NCBI GenBank assembly: GCA_018335575.1
Contig: JAGXRT010000065.1
Location: forward strand, 104,261-168,260
Source of the DNA: Bacteroidota bacterium
GTDB taxonomy: Bacteria > Bacteroidota > Bacteroidia > Flavobacteriales > Flavobacteriaceae
Length of the DNA: 64,000 bases
Direction: 5' to 3'
The notes beneath the pieces were generated by a model, which was given only the letters and a program-made list of their open reading frames with translations, had not been told where the DNA came from and did not search any database. Shown here one piece after another: positions 8,654 through 18,208 of the stretch (positions within the stretch are counted from its first letter, which is position 1; each line of letters opens with the position of its first letter). Made by a program: the position numbers and the translations under genes.

Positions 8654-9721
8654 TTATTTCAGTTCTCTAATTAAATGGATATACACCGAAAAGTGATCGC
8701 TGTATCCACCTGCATACGTGCTAAACGAATAACTTCTATATGGATAACCCTTGTATTGTCCTTCTTTATTAATAACATAACTTGGGTTGTAAATTCCGGC
8801 TTTGTAAAAGCGATACGTTGAATAGTCATTAGTGGAAGTTAATAATGGAGAGGTGAAAAATATCTGATCAAATAAATTGATATTATCTCGGTACCCTAAT
8901 GTATTTAATCCGCGTTGAAACATTTCTTCAAAAGGATTGTAAATTCCACCATCTTTTACTTTTTTACGCTCATCTTCTGTTTTTAAAATCTTTTTTAAAC
9001 TCGAGTTTATAGGATCATCGTTTAAATCGCCCATCGAAATTATTTTAGCTTTAGGGTCTGTTCTTCGGATATCTTCTATGATTTGAACATTGAGTGCTGC
9101 GGCTTTTTCACGACTTGGTCTGCTGGCAGCTTCGCCACCACGTCTACTTGGCCAGTGATTTACAATAAAATGCATCAACTCGCCGTCTAAATAACCTGTG
9201 ACTAGCAATTGATCTCGGGTATAATATCTTTTTCCTTCTTCATAAAGTGGTAATTCGTAGGTTTTATGATTAACGGGTTTAAAATATTTTTCTTGATACA
9301 ACAGCGCCACATCAATACCTCTTGAGTCTTGTGAGTCGTAGTGCACAATACCCCAACGCTTGTCTTTTAACGGACCGGTTTTTACCAAATCTTCCAACAC
9401 ACTTCGGTTTTCAATTTCGCAAACTCCAATTACAACCGGACTGTTTTTAGATAAATCAGCTCCAATTTCAGATATAACACGGGCTAATTTTTCTAATTTA
9501 TCTTTATAAACTGCTGATGTGTAACTATTTGTTCCTTTTGGTGTAAATTCATCATCATTTTTTTTTGGATCATCTATGGTGTCAAATAGATTTTCTAAAT
9601 TATAAAAAGCGATTGTGCGAATTTGAAGGTCTTTTTTTTCTGTATTTTTTTGCCCTAAAACAGTAGTCGTTGAAACTGCTGAAAGTGCTAAAAATAATAC
9701 GATATACTTAAGTTTTTTCAT
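8654..9721 (-). CDS. Secreted endonuclease/exonuclease/phosphatase family protein
   Basis: A 355-residue EEP-superfamily (DNase I-like) metal-dependent phosphodiesterase with an N-terminal signal peptide (MKKLKYIVLFLALSAVS... ending near VLGQ). Catalytic blocks are present: FYNLENLFDT, GVCEIENR (metal Glu), RGIDVALLY, VNHWPSRRGG, SMGDLNDDP and GYSDHFSVY (general-base His). The ATG at 9721 is preferred over an upstream ATG at 9742 because it starts the signal peptide directly and the longer form would run over the promoter box. Diverges from a TonB receptor/DUF5689 operon, so nucleic acid or nucleotide scavenging is a plausible role. The substrate is not determined. Confidence 0.92.
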   Translation of the reverse strand: MKKLKYIVLFLALSAVSTTTVLGQKNTEKKDLQIRTIAFYNLENLFDTIDDPKKNDDEFTPKGTNSYTSAVYKDKLEKLARVISEIGADLSKNSPVVIGVCEIENRSVLEDLVKTGPLKDKRWGIVHYDSQDSRGIDVALLYQEKYFKPVNHKTYELPLYEEGKRYYTRDQLLVTGYLDGELMHFIVNHWPSRRGGEAASRPSREKAAALNVQIIEDIRRTDPKAKIISMGDLNDDPINSSLKKILKTEDERKKVKDGGIYNPFEEMFQRGLNTLGYRDNINLFDQIFFTSPLLTSTNDYSTYRFYKAGIYNPSYVINKEGQYKGYPYRSYSFSTYAGGYSDHFSVYIHLIRELK

Positions 9722-9739
9722 ATTAATATAATTGGAAAG

Positions 9740-9768
9740 CAAAGCTACTAAGAATTGTTGTTAAACAA
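9740..9768 (-). promoter_or_regulatory. Promoter of the secreted nuclease gene
   Basis: On the minus strand: TTG (9768-9766), an 18-base spacer, TAGCTTTG (9747-9740). It lies 18 bases before the ATG at 9721. Confidence 0.6.
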
Positions 9769-9863
9769 ATCTTAAATAACTTAAAATTATGACAATATGC
9801 TAAATTAGTTGTAAATTAGCACACTTTTTTTGCAGAAAAAAAGCTAATCTAACTTATTATTTT

Positions 9864-12614
9864 ATGAGAAAAACTTTTATTTTTTTGTTTCTCTTACTTT
9901 TTACATTTAGCGTACAACTAAGTTATGCTCAACAAAAGGTTAAAGGAACAGTAACCGATTCTGCAACGGAAAAACAACTACAAGGTGTAAAAGTATCTAT
10001 TCAAGGTACAGAAATTGAGCAGCTTACAGGCATTTATGGTGAATTTGTTTTAAACAACGTTCCCGTAGGAGCCCAAGTAGTTCAGTTAAGCTTTGAAGGG
10101 TTTGAAACACTTTATTTTCCGATTGCTATAGAAAAAGCAAAAGACCTAGATATGGGAATTTTGTCTATGAATACTGTTTTTAAAACAGAATTTGACGCAA
10201 GTATTATTTCGCTTTCTGAAGATGAATTGTCTGAAGATGAAAAAGGAGGATCTGAAAACGTATCAGGACTATTACAATCATCTAAAGATATTTTCTTAAG
10301 AACAGCTGCTTTTAACTTTGGCCAAGCCCGATTTAGAGTTCGGGGTTATGATTCAAGTAACGGTCAGGTTTTAATGAATGGTATTTCAATGAATAAAGTG
10401 AGCGACGGCAGACCACAATGGAGCAACTGGGGAGGTTTAAACGACGCCACTCGTAATCAAGAATTTTCAAACGGATTAGCGCTATCAGATCTTACATTTG
10501 GCGGAATTTTAGGAACAACCAACATTAATACAAGAGCGTCTAATTACAGACCAGGCACAAGTGTTTCGTATGCAACTACCAATTCAAATTATACCGGTAG
10601 AGTTATGGCAACACACGCAACTGGTTTGTCTGCAGACGGATGGGCTTTTACAGTTTCAGGATCACGCAGATATGCAACCGATGGTTATTTTGAAGGCACT
10701 ACCTACAATGCCTGGAGTGGATTTTTAGCAGCCGAAAAAAGATTTAATGACAATCACAGTTTAAATTTAACAGCAATATACACACCAGTACGTAGAGCTA
10801 AATCATCTGCAAATACTCAGGAAGTATACGATTTAGCCGGATTGAAATACAACTCATACTGGGGATATCAAAATGGAGAAAAACGCAATTCTAGAATTAA
10901 AGAAATCGAGGAGCCAGTTGTAGTTTTAAGCCATTATTGGAAATTGAACGATCAAACTAATTTAAACACAAATGTAGCGTATCAGTTCGGACACATTGGT
11001 GACAGCAGATTAAATTATGCCAACGCATCAAATCCAGATCCAACCTATTACAGAAATTTACCAAGTTATTTTATCAGATTTGCTGATAATTTAGATTATG
11101 CCAGTGCCTATTTGGCTGGTGAAGCATTTAAAAACGACCCGAATTATAAACAAATAAATTGGGAAAATTTATACAGAACCAACATTGAAAACGGATCAAC
11201 AAACTATTACTTATACGAAGACAGAGTTGATGATAAAACATTAACTGCCAATACCATTTTAAAATCGTATTTAACAGATCGTATTACCTTAAACGCAGGA
11301 TTTAATTTTAAAAACCTAAAATCTAATAATTACGCAAAAATGCTAGATATGTTAGGTGGTGTAGGTTATATGGATTTAGATTATTTTGCTACAGGCGATG
11401 CGCAACAAAACGATTTAAACAATCCAAACAGAATTGTTAAAGAAGGCGATAAGTTTTTGTATCACTACGATATTACTTCTAATGAAATTACATCCTTTTT
11501 ACAATTTGAGTTTAAATTAAACAAATTTGACTTTTACGTAGCTTCTAATTTTACTTCTAAAGATTACCAAAGAGAAGGTTTTTATAAAAACGGAACCTAT
11601 GCAGCAAACTCATTTGGAAAAAGTAAAAAAGAACTATTTTCTGATGTAAGCTATAAAGGAGGGGTAACTTATAAAATATCAGGTCGTCATTTAATTGATG
11701 TTAACGCAGGTTATATAAATCAAGCCCCTACTATTAGAAACGCATTTGCTAACTCAAGAGTAAATAATGATTTTACCCCTAATTTAACTTCAGAAAAAAT
11801 TCTTACCGGTGATGCTAGTTATATTTTCAGAGCACCTGGAATACAAGCAAGATTAACCGGATATTATACCAAATTTGAAGATGTAACCGAAACTTCATTC
11901 TACTTCGCAGAAGGATTACGAGGCGATGAAGCAGATTTTGTTGCTGAAATTTTAACTGGTGCAGAAAAGTTACATTTCGGTGGAGAATTTGGAATTGAAG
12001 TACAAGTTATTCCAACGTTAAAATTGATTGGAGCAGCAGCCGTAGGTCAATATACCTATAATAACAATCCAAATCTATACATTCAATCAGATACATTTAC
12101 AGATATCAGAAGTGATTTTGGAACAGCATACATTAAAGACAATAAATTATCTGGAACTCCACAAAGAGCGTATTCTTTTGGATTTGAATACAGAGACCCT
12201 AAATACTGGTGGATAAGTGCAAATGCCAATTTAATGTCGCATAACTATTTAGACATATCACCATTATTAAGAACAGATAATTTCTATTTAGACAAAGACG
12301 GATTGCCTTTTGCTGAAGCAACTCAACAAGAAATAGATGCTTTATTAAAACAAGAGCGCTTTGATGATGCTTTCTTAGTAAATGTAGTAGGAGGTAAATC
12401 ATGGAGGTTAAAAAACAATTATTATTTAGGATTCTTTGCCAGCATTAACAACGTTTTAGGCGAAGTATTTAAATCTGGAGGGTATGAGCAGTCTAGGAAT
12501 GCTAATTTTAGAGAATTAAAGCAAGATAAAGAATTGCAGTATCCAACATTTGGTCCTAAGTATTATTATGGAAATGATACTTCATATTACCTAAATGTAT
12601 ACCTAAGGTTTTAA
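9864..12614 (+). CDS. TonB-dependent receptor with carboxypeptidase-like N-terminal domain
   Basis: A 916-residue outer-membrane receptor. Residues 1-22 are a signal peptide ending in SYAQ. About 24-110 is a CarboxypepD_reg-like domain (VKGTVTDSATEKQLQGVKVSIQGT). Then a plug domain (RFRVRGYDSSNGQVLMNGISMN) and a 22-strand-type barrel ending in YYLNVYLRF with a terminal Phe. Such receptors take up large or scarce substrates using TonB energy. The next gene, 25 bases on, is a DUF5689 lipoprotein, and a secreted nuclease diverges upstream; this trio suggests a shared substrate. Not of the SusC type, and no SusD is adjacent. Confidence 0.93.
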   Translation: MRKTFIFLFLLLFTFSVQLSYAQQKVKGTVTDSATEKQLQGVKVSIQGTEIEQLTGIYGEFVLNNVPVGAQVVQLSFEGFETLYFPIAIEKAKDLDMGILSMNTVFKTEFDASIISLSEDELSEDEKGGSENVSGLLQSSKDIFLRTAAFNFGQARFRVRGYDSSNGQVLMNGISMNKVSDGRPQWSNWGGLNDATRNQEFSNGLALSDLTFGGILGTTNINTRASNYRPGTSVSYATTNSNYTGRVMATHATGLSADGWAFTVSGSRRYATDGYFEGTTYNAWSGFLAAEKRFNDNHSLNLTAIYTPVRRAKSSANTQEVYDLAGLKYNSYWGYQNGEKRNSRIKEIEEPVVVLSHYWKLNDQTNLNTNVAYQFGHIGDSRLNYANASNPDPTYYRNLPSYFIRFADNLDYASAYLAGEAFKNDPNYKQINWENLYRTNIENGSTNYYLYEDRVDDKTLTANTILKSYLTDRITLNAGFNFKNLKSNNYAKMLDMLGGVGYMDLDYFATGDAQQNDLNNPNRIVKEGDKFLYHYDITSNEITSFLQFEFKLNKFDFYVASNFTSKDYQREGFYKNGTYAANSFGKSKKELFSDVSYKGGVTYKISGRHLIDVNAGYINQAPTIRNAFANSRVNNDFTPNLTSEKILTGDASYIFRAPGIQARLTGYYTKFEDVTETSFYFAEGLRGDEADFVAEILTGAEKLHFGGEFGIEVQVIPTLKLIGAAAVGQYTYNNNPNLYIQSDTFTDIRSDFGTAYIKDNKLSGTPQRAYSFGFEYRDPKYWWISANANLMSHNYLDISPLLRTDNFYLDKDGLPFAEATQQEIDALLKQERFDDAFLVNVVGGKSWRLKNNYYLGFFASINNVLGEVFKSGGYEQSRNANFRELKQDKELQYPTFGPKYYYGNDTSYYLNVYLRF

Positions 12615-12639
12615 TTAATTAACAGAAAATATTTAAAAA

Positions 12640-13989
12640 ATGAAAACAATAAAATCATTCAAGTTCCTAATCGGATTAGCGTTGCTAATAGGAACTTTAA
12701 CTTCATGTGTTGAAGATTCAGAATATGAGACACCCGTAATAAGTTGCCAAGATCCGGGACTTGTTGCTACAAATACCATTACTCAAGTTAAAGCAATGTA
12801 CACTACAACTATGGTTCAGTTTACCGAAGATATTATTATTGAGGGATATGTGGTTTCGAGTGATAAATCTGGAAATATTTATAAAACAATATCCATTCAA
12901 GATAAACCGGAAAACCCAACTGCCGGTATCAGAATTGCAATTGATGAAACTGACACCTATCTAAAATACAATGTTGGTCGTAAAATTCACTTAAAGTTAA
13001 AAGGATTAGGTATCTCTAAAAACGCAGGAGTTTTCGAAATTGGATTACCACAAGGAACAACCTTAGCCAGAATTCCTTCACCAAATGTAAGCAAGCATAT
13101 TTTCCGCTCATGCGAAACCGCTACTATTGTACCTAAAGTAATTACACTTGCTCAAATGAGTGATAATTTCCTTGATATGTTAGTACAATTAGATGATATG
13201 CAATTTAGAACCGGAGATTTTGGACAAGCGTATGCCAATTTAACCGATACATTTTCTGTAAACAGATATATTGTAAGCTACGATAACAATTGTACACAGT
13301 TAGGTGAAATCATCATGCGAAACAGTGGTTTTGCTGATTTTAAAAACTTCTCATTACCTACAGGTAAAGGAAGTGTAGTTGCAGTATTTAGCAAATATAA
13401 CAACGATTATCAGTTGTTTATTAGAGATACTAATGATGTTAAATTAACCGGAGCTGCTTGTATTCCTTTATTTGAAGAAACCTTTACAACCGTTTTAGGC
13501 ACCAATCCACTTCAACTTACAGGTTGGACTAATTTCAATCAAGCAGGGGTCAATAAATTCTGGAGAACAGCAACCGTGAGCGGTAATCAGGTAGCTGAAT
13601 TCAATCCATATGATAGCAATACTGCCTTTAGAGACCAAAGTAATATTGCATGGTTAATTACACCTCAGTTTGATATGGATAAACAAACAGAAGAGATGCT
13701 AAGCTTTAGAGCAGAAAAAGATTTTGCTGTAACGGGGCAACCAGATTTAGAAGTGTTTTACTCGTCTAATTGGAACGGAACCACTGCCGGAATTACTACT
13801 GCAAACTGGGTAAAATTACCGGCTATTTTGCCAACAGCAACCCGTGTTTATTCCACCGTATCGGTTGATTTAAAAGCGATTACCGGAAAAATACACATTG
13901 CCTTTAAATATACTGGAGGATATCAGTTTAGTCCAGCTCATACCACTAGGTGGAGAATTGATGACATTAAAATATCAGCAAAAAAATAA
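12640..13989 (+). CDS. DUF5689 lipoprotein with C-terminal choice-of-anchor-J-like domain
   Basis: A 449-residue exported lipoprotein: a lipobox at LIGTLTSC (Cys23), a DUF5689 domain (about 35-275, an OB-fold-like region with EDIIIEGYVVSSDKSGNIYKT), and a C-terminal jelly-roll-like domain (about 285-449, FEETFTTVLG... FWRTATVSGN ... WLITPQFDM) like the choice-of-anchor J/cleaved-adhesin family. It lies 25 bases after the TonB receptor, so one operon is likely, and its product is probably the surface-exposed binding partner of that receptor. The ligand is unknown. Confidence 0.88.
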   Translation: MKTIKSFKFLIGLALLIGTLTSCVEDSEYETPVISCQDPGLVATNTITQVKAMYTTTMVQFTEDIIIEGYVVSSDKSGNIYKTISIQDKPENPTAGIRIAIDETDTYLKYNVGRKIHLKLKGLGISKNAGVFEIGLPQGTTLARIPSPNVSKHIFRSCETATIVPKVITLAQMSDNFLDMLVQLDDMQFRTGDFGQAYANLTDTFSVNRYIVSYDNNCTQLGEIIMRNSGFADFKNFSLPTGKGSVVAVFSKYNNDYQLFIRDTNDVKLTGAACIPLFEETFTTVLGTNPLQLTGWTNFNQAGVNKFWRTATVSGNQVAEFNPYDSNTAFRDQSNIAWLITPQFDMDKQTEEMLSFRAEKDFAVTGQPDLEVFYSSNWNGTTAGITTANWVKLPAILPTATRVYSTVSVDLKAITGKIHIAFKYTGGYQFSPAHTTRWRIDDIKISAKK

Positions 13990-14007
13990 ATTTTTTATTA
14001 CTTTTTT

Positions 14008-14037
14008 AAACCCTCAATTAAAAATTGAGGGTTTTTT
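14008..14037 (+). terminator. Terminator of the TonB receptor/DUF5689 operon
   Basis: Stem AACCCTCAATT/AATTGAGGGTT followed by a T run, 19 bases after the stop codon. Confidence 0.85.
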
Positions 14038-14079
14038 ATTTGCACCATTTCATAAGAATTTTAAATTGTTATTTTGTTG

Positions 14080-14087
14080 TAAATTTG
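14080..14087 (+). promoter_or_regulatory. -7 box of hflX
   Basis: TAAATTTG matches TAnnTTTG and lies 20 bases before the hflX ATG. No well-spaced TTG is visible. Confidence 0.4.
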
Positions 14088-14107
14088 CAACTTGATGATT
14101 TTAAAGC

Positions 14108-15319
14108 ATGATTGAAAAAAAAGAAACAGTTTATGAAAAAGTAGTGTTGATTGGTTTAATTACCAGTCAGCAAACAGAACAACAGGCTGATGAATATTTG
14201 GATGAATTAGAATTTCTTACACTTACGGCAGGGGGTGAAGTGGTTAAAAGATTTGTTCAACGATTAGATGTGCCAAATCCAAAAACTTTTTTAGGAACGG
14301 GAAAACTAGAAGAAGTTAAAAATTACATAACCGATAATTCAATTGGTACCGCCATTTTTGATGATGAGTTATCGCCTTCGCAATTAAAAAATATTGAAAA
14401 GGTACTCAATATTAAAGTGTTAGATAGAACTAATTTGATACTCGATATTTTTGCGCAACGCGCCCAAACAAGTTATGCCAGAACTCAGGTAGAGTTAGCA
14501 CAGTGTCAATACTTACTTCCTCGTTTAACACGCATGTGGACCCACTTAGAGCGACAAAAAGGAGGTATCGGATTGAGAGGCCCAGGAGAAACAGAGATTG
14601 AAACAGACCGCCGAATTATTCGCGATAAGATTTCATTATTAAAAGAGAAATTAAAAGTCATCGATAAACAAATGGCCATTCAACGTAAAAATCGCGGTAA
14701 AATGGTTCGCGTGGCTTTAGTTGGATATACCAATGTTGGGAAATCAACTTTGATGAATGTTATCAGTAAAAGTGATGTTTTTGCAGAAAACAAATTGTTT
14801 GCAACCTTAGATACTACTGTTAGAAAAGTGGTTATTAGAAATATTCCTTTTTTATTAACAGACACCGTTGGATTTATCAGAAAACTTCCAACGCAATTGG
14901 TAGAATCATTCAAATCTACTTTAGACGAGGTTCGAGAAGCAGATTTATTGCTTCATGTTGTTGATATATCTCACCCTAATTTTGAAGAGCACATTACTTC
15001 GGTAGAAACTACATTAGCTGAAATTAAAAGTAATGACAAACCTGCTGTAATGGTTTTTAACAAAATAGATAATTATACGCATGAAACTATTGCAGCAGAT
15101 GATTTGGTTACTCAGAAATCAAAAGAGCATTATACGTTGGAAGATTGGGAAAAAACTTGGATGAATAAAATGCAAAATAATTGTGTGTTTATCTCTGCAA
15201 TCAACAAAGAAAATATAGAAGCATTTAAAGAAAAAGTGTTTGATGAAGTAAAGAAAATTCACATAACGCGTTTCCCTTACAATGACTTTTTGTATCAGGA
15301 ATTTGATGAAGAATCATAA
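14108..15319 (+). CDS. hflX: GTPase HflX
   Basis: A 403-residue ribosome-associated GTPase of the Obg-HflX superfamily that splits or rescues stalled 70S ribosomes under stress. The N-terminal HflX domain shows TVGGEV-like TLTAGGEVVKR and LGTGKLEEV. The middle coiled coil contains the family glycine-rich segment GGIGLRGPGETEIETDRR (about 152-169). The G domain has G1 GYTNVGKST (206-214), G3 DTVGFI and G4 NKID. Single gene; a hairpin separates it from the convergent DUF3078 gene. Confidence 0.96.
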   Translation: MIEKKETVYEKVVLIGLITSQQTEQQADEYLDELEFLTLTAGGEVVKRFVQRLDVPNPKTFLGTGKLEEVKNYITDNSIGTAIFDDELSPSQLKNIEKVLNIKVLDRTNLILDIFAQRAQTSYARTQVELAQCQYLLPRLTRMWTHLERQKGGIGLRGPGETEIETDRRIIRDKISLLKEKLKVIDKQMAIQRKNRGKMVRVALVGYTNVGKSTLMNVISKSDVFAENKLFATLDTTVRKVVIRNIPFLLTDTVGFIRKLPTQLVESFKSTLDEVREADLLLHVVDISHPNFEEHITSVETTLAEIKSNDKPAVMVFNKIDNYTHETIAADDLVTQKSKEHYTLEDWEKTWMNKMQNNCVFISAINKENIEAFKEKVFDEVKKIHITRFPYNDFLYQEFDEES

Positions 15320-15343
15320 AAAATGGCGAGGTATCTCGCCATT
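15320..15343 (-). terminator. Hairpin terminator of the DUF3078 gene
   Basis: Stem AATGGCGAG/CTCGCCATT with a GTAT loop. The A-rich side precedes it on the plus strand, so the U-tract is on the minus-strand transcript. It may also help end hflX transcripts. Confidence 0.75.
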
Positions 15344-15349
15344 GTCATT

Positions 15350-16210
15350 CTAAAAAGTAAAATTTAATCCTACTCCTAATACTTCTTTAAATTGTGGTTT
15401 TTTTGAAGTATTGTCATCTATAATGGTATGAAATTGAATGTTAGTTGACAGGTATTTATTAACCTGTAAAACTATATTGAGTTGATGATTTACATCAACA
15501 TTTTTAAATTCTTCTAAATAATTAGCATACAAATTAAGAATATTTTCCATTGATACGTTTACCATAATATCTTTTTTATGATAAAGAGCGGCATTAAATC
15601 CTAACTCATACCTGCTTTTATCGCCTGGATCAACGCCATAAGCACCAATTGCAGATAAAGCATCATCAGATACAATTATTATTTTTGAAGTGGCTGGAGC
15701 TATATTAATTTTAAACTGATCATCTTTTTTATACAGCAAACCAGGCCCAAATGATAAATATGCTGGCGCAAAAAACTTAGAAACGGGTGTGTCTGCATTA
15801 GGATCAGTTTTATAATCATAGCCGTTGGTAAACTGCGTTTGGAAGTTTAAAAAACCTGAGTAAAACCAAAATTTTGTTGCTTTTTTACCTACTACTGAAC
15901 TATATTCTAATCGGTCGTCTGTTTTACGGCTACCATTAGTTTTAGTACGCGTCATACCATAAGCTGTAATAATTTTGTTATCCCATCTCCAATCTCCTTT
16001 TCGGTAATTAAAATCATAATTAATAAATGCATTGGCAGCTAAACTATTTTCTCCGCCTGCAACCCAATTAGAGAATGATGATTGATTAAACATAATAGCT
16101 ACTTTACCACCTTTTTTCCAATTAGAGTTTTCGTCTTGATTGGTTTCGACTTGAGCGTAAGATAAATTGATGCCGCTTAAAAGCAATAATATTAATATAA
16201 AAGTCCTCAT
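15350..16210 (-). CDS. DUF3078 domain protein, probable outer-membrane beta-barrel
   Basis: A 286-residue exported protein with a signal peptide ending near SYAQ. The family features WKKGGKVAIMFNQSSFSNWVAGGENS and alternating aromatic strands ending in a terminal Phe (GVGLNFTF) suggest an outer-membrane barrel. DUF3078 has no assigned function. It ends in TAG. It follows the DUF2480 gene by 49 bases on the same strand, an arrangement I recall as common in Flavobacteriia. Confidence 0.85.
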   Translation of the reverse strand: MRTFILILLLLSGINLSYAQVETNQDENSNWKKGGKVAIMFNQSSFSNWVAGGENSLAANAFINYDFNYRKGDWRWDNKIITAYGMTRTKTNGSRKTDDRLEYSSVVGKKATKFWFYSGFLNFQTQFTNGYDYKTDPNADTPVSKFFAPAYLSFGPGLLYKKDDQFKINIAPATSKIIIVSDDALSAIGAYGVDPGDKSRYELGFNAALYHKKDIMVNVSMENILNLYANYLEEFKNVDVNHQLNIVLQVNKYLSTNIQFHTIIDDNTSKKPQFKEVLGVGLNFTF

Positions 16211-16259
16211 AAAGTTTTAATTTAGATTTGAAATAGAAGTAAACTAAGATACAAAAAAA

Positions 16260-16769
16260 TTACTTTTTTTGCTTATATAATGGCACATTTGAGCAGGCTT
16301 CGCCAAACATTAACGAGCTTACAATTGGTTGTAATTTTTGAATTATTAATCCATAAGCATTGTTTGAAATGCTAAATTTTGAACAACCTTTGATGATTAT
16401 TTTTTTATTCTTATAAACAGAAAAATCTGTTTTTTCTAGAGCTTCAATTAATAAACTGTCTTCCATTTCTTGGACAGTTCCAATAGTAATCCTTTTTGCA
16501 ATGGAAGTTAAATTAACGGTAAGTAATAAGTAAGCCCAACTTGGCACTATAGCATCGGTAGTTGTATGAATGGCAACATAGGCATCTTTATATTGAGCCC
16601 AATTATGGGAAGAAATTTTTTCTCTAAATAATGCTTCTTTTAGAATTAATCCTTCATAAAGCCAATCAGTAATAAAAATAGATTTACGATCTCCTTTTGG
16701 GACAAAATCGGCTAAATCAATGGTTATTAATGGGCTGTTTGCTACTCTATTTATTATTTCGTCTGTCAT
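16260..16769 (-). CDS. DUF2480 family protein
   Basis: A 169-residue cytosolic protein matching DUF2480, a Bacteroidota-specific family. Family segments seen: ANSPLITIDLADFVPKG, WLYEGLILKEALFRE, AIVPSWAYLLLT, IIIKGCSKF, and the C-terminal MFGEACSNVPLYK. The conserved Cys residues in KGCS and GEACS could bind metal or a cluster, which would fit its position at the end of the sufE-sufT operon, but that is inference. Its ATG overlaps the stop of the upstream HMG-CoA-synthase-like gene by one base, so translation is probably coupled. Confidence 0.87.
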   Translation of the reverse strand: MTDEIINRVANSPLITIDLADFVPKGDRKSIFITDWLYEGLILKEALFREKISSHNWAQYKDAYVAIHTTTDAIVPSWAYLLLTVNLTSIAKRITIGTVQEMEDSLLIEALEKTDFSVYKNKKIIIKGCSKFSISNNAYGLIIQKLQPIVSSLMFGEACSNVPLYKQKK

Positions 16770-18199
16770 TATTTATTGTAATTATACCTTCTATACCCTA
16801 AACTGTTAATTTCAGAATCTTTATGGATTAATCTAGTATTTTTATTAGTAATTGGTTTTTCTAATTCATTTTTATGAATTTTCTCATAATCTGAAATGCT
16901 AATTTCTATTCTATTGTTTAAATAGTGAAACAATGAGACGTCTTTAATTTTAGATTTCCAATTTTCTTGTATAATTCCTTCAAAGACTTTAGCCTTTGAG
17001 CCGCTTCCATATGCTATAAATCCAATGTTTTGCTTAACAATATCAGTATCATTTTCAAAATGTACTGATAATGTACTTAACAAAGACATAAAAATAGAAG
17101 CTGTATACATATTACCAATTGTTGTAGATGCTTTTTCCCCAGCAGCAATTTTAGTTTCAATAAATTTACTATACATTTTTGATTTCGCAGCTTTTTTAGT
17201 CCATGTATCTATATCATCTTCTATTTTACCAATTTCATCAATAAGCATATCTAATTTATTATTTTCTTTTACCCAATTATACCATGAGTTAAATAGTATT
17301 CTTCTGCCATGGAAAGCATATGGTAAATGAAATATTAGATGATTCCAATCATTTAAAAAATTTATAGTTGTTTGTGATTTAAAATGATCAAGCGCTTCCT
17401 CCATTCGTTGGGCATAACAGGCATTTGAGTATTGACCATCAAAAATCGGTTCTTCTTTATATACTTCAATTAATTCATTAGCGTTATTCCAAAAATTTGA
17501 TTCGGATAGAAGATCAGAGGTCGATTCTTTATCGAGATTCGGGTTAAATAAATTGATTAATTCATCTATTAATACACTTTTTTTATATGATCTTCTTGGT
17601 TTAAAGAAATCATTTTCACTTTTAGTTGCTACACCCCAAACATTATTTATTGCTAATATTGAAGGGTTTTTTGAAATTAGCAAAGCTACTGCTCCAGCAC
17701 CTTGGGTATATTCTCCGGTTGAATTTAGTTCGTATTTTGAAACGTCTGAAGCAACTACTATAGCTCTTCTGTTATCTCCACAATTAACCCAATCAATACT
17801 GTTTTGGAAAGCATCTACAGCCCCAATACAAGCAAATGTCATATCTAAAACGTCACAATTTCTTAATGAGCGTTCTCCGTATTTTATAGCCAATTCTTTT
17901 TCTAAAACTTCAACGGCATAAGTTGCTGTAGGTTTAGATGAGTCCACTGCACTTTCAGTTCCTAAATAAATTCTACCAATGTCTTTAGGATTAAGGTTGT
18001 TGTTTTTAAAAAGTGCTATTAATGCATTTGCACAAAAAGTTGCGGCATCTTCGTTAATATCTGCCATAGCCATTTTCTCTAATCCTAAACCTGCATTTAA
18101 TTTATCGTAAATAATACCTCTTTTTTCTGCTAAAGATTTGATAGGTAAAAAAATCTCAGGAACATAAAATGAGATTGCATCTATACCAACATTGCTCAT
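16769..18199 (-). CDS. Hydroxymethylglutaryl-CoA synthase family protein
   Basis: A 476-residue thiolase-fold protein of the HMG-CoA synthase family, which condenses acetyl-CoA with acetoacetyl-CoA (or an acyl-carrier-protein partner). The catalytic triad is present: Glu82 in GTESAVDSSKP, Cys124 in TFACIGAVDA and His291 in FHLPYAFHG. NSTGEYTQGAGAVA also matches the family. It sits inside a Suf iron-sulfur operon, 9 bases after sufT and overlapping the DUF2480 gene by one base. The nearby dxs indicates the MEP route, so a role in mevalonate synthesis is uncertain. Its sequence looks more AT-rich and Lys/Asn-rich than its neighbours, a visual impression only. Confidence 0.88.
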   Translation of the reverse strand: MSNVGIDAISFYVPEIFLPIKSLAEKRGIIYDKLNAGLGLEKMAMADINEDAATFCANALIALFKNNNLNPKDIGRIYLGTESAVDSSKPTATYAVEVLEKELAIKYGERSLRNCDVLDMTFACIGAVDAFQNSIDWVNCGDNRRAIVVASDVSKYELNSTGEYTQGAGAVALLISKNPSILAINNVWGVATKSENDFFKPRRSYKKSVLIDELINLFNPNLDKESTSDLLSESNFWNNANELIEVYKEEPIFDGQYSNACYAQRMEEALDHFKSQTTINFLNDWNHLIFHLPYAFHGRRILFNSWYNWVKENNKLDMLIDEIGKIEDDIDTWTKKAAKSKMYSKFIETKIAAGEKASTTIGNMYTASIFMSLLSTLSVHFENDTDIVKQNIGFIAYGSGSKAKVFEGIIQENWKSKIKDVSLFHYLNNRIEISISDYEKIHKNELEKPITNKNTRLIHKDSEINSLGYRRYNYNK

Positions 18200-18208
18200 A
18201 ACATTGTA

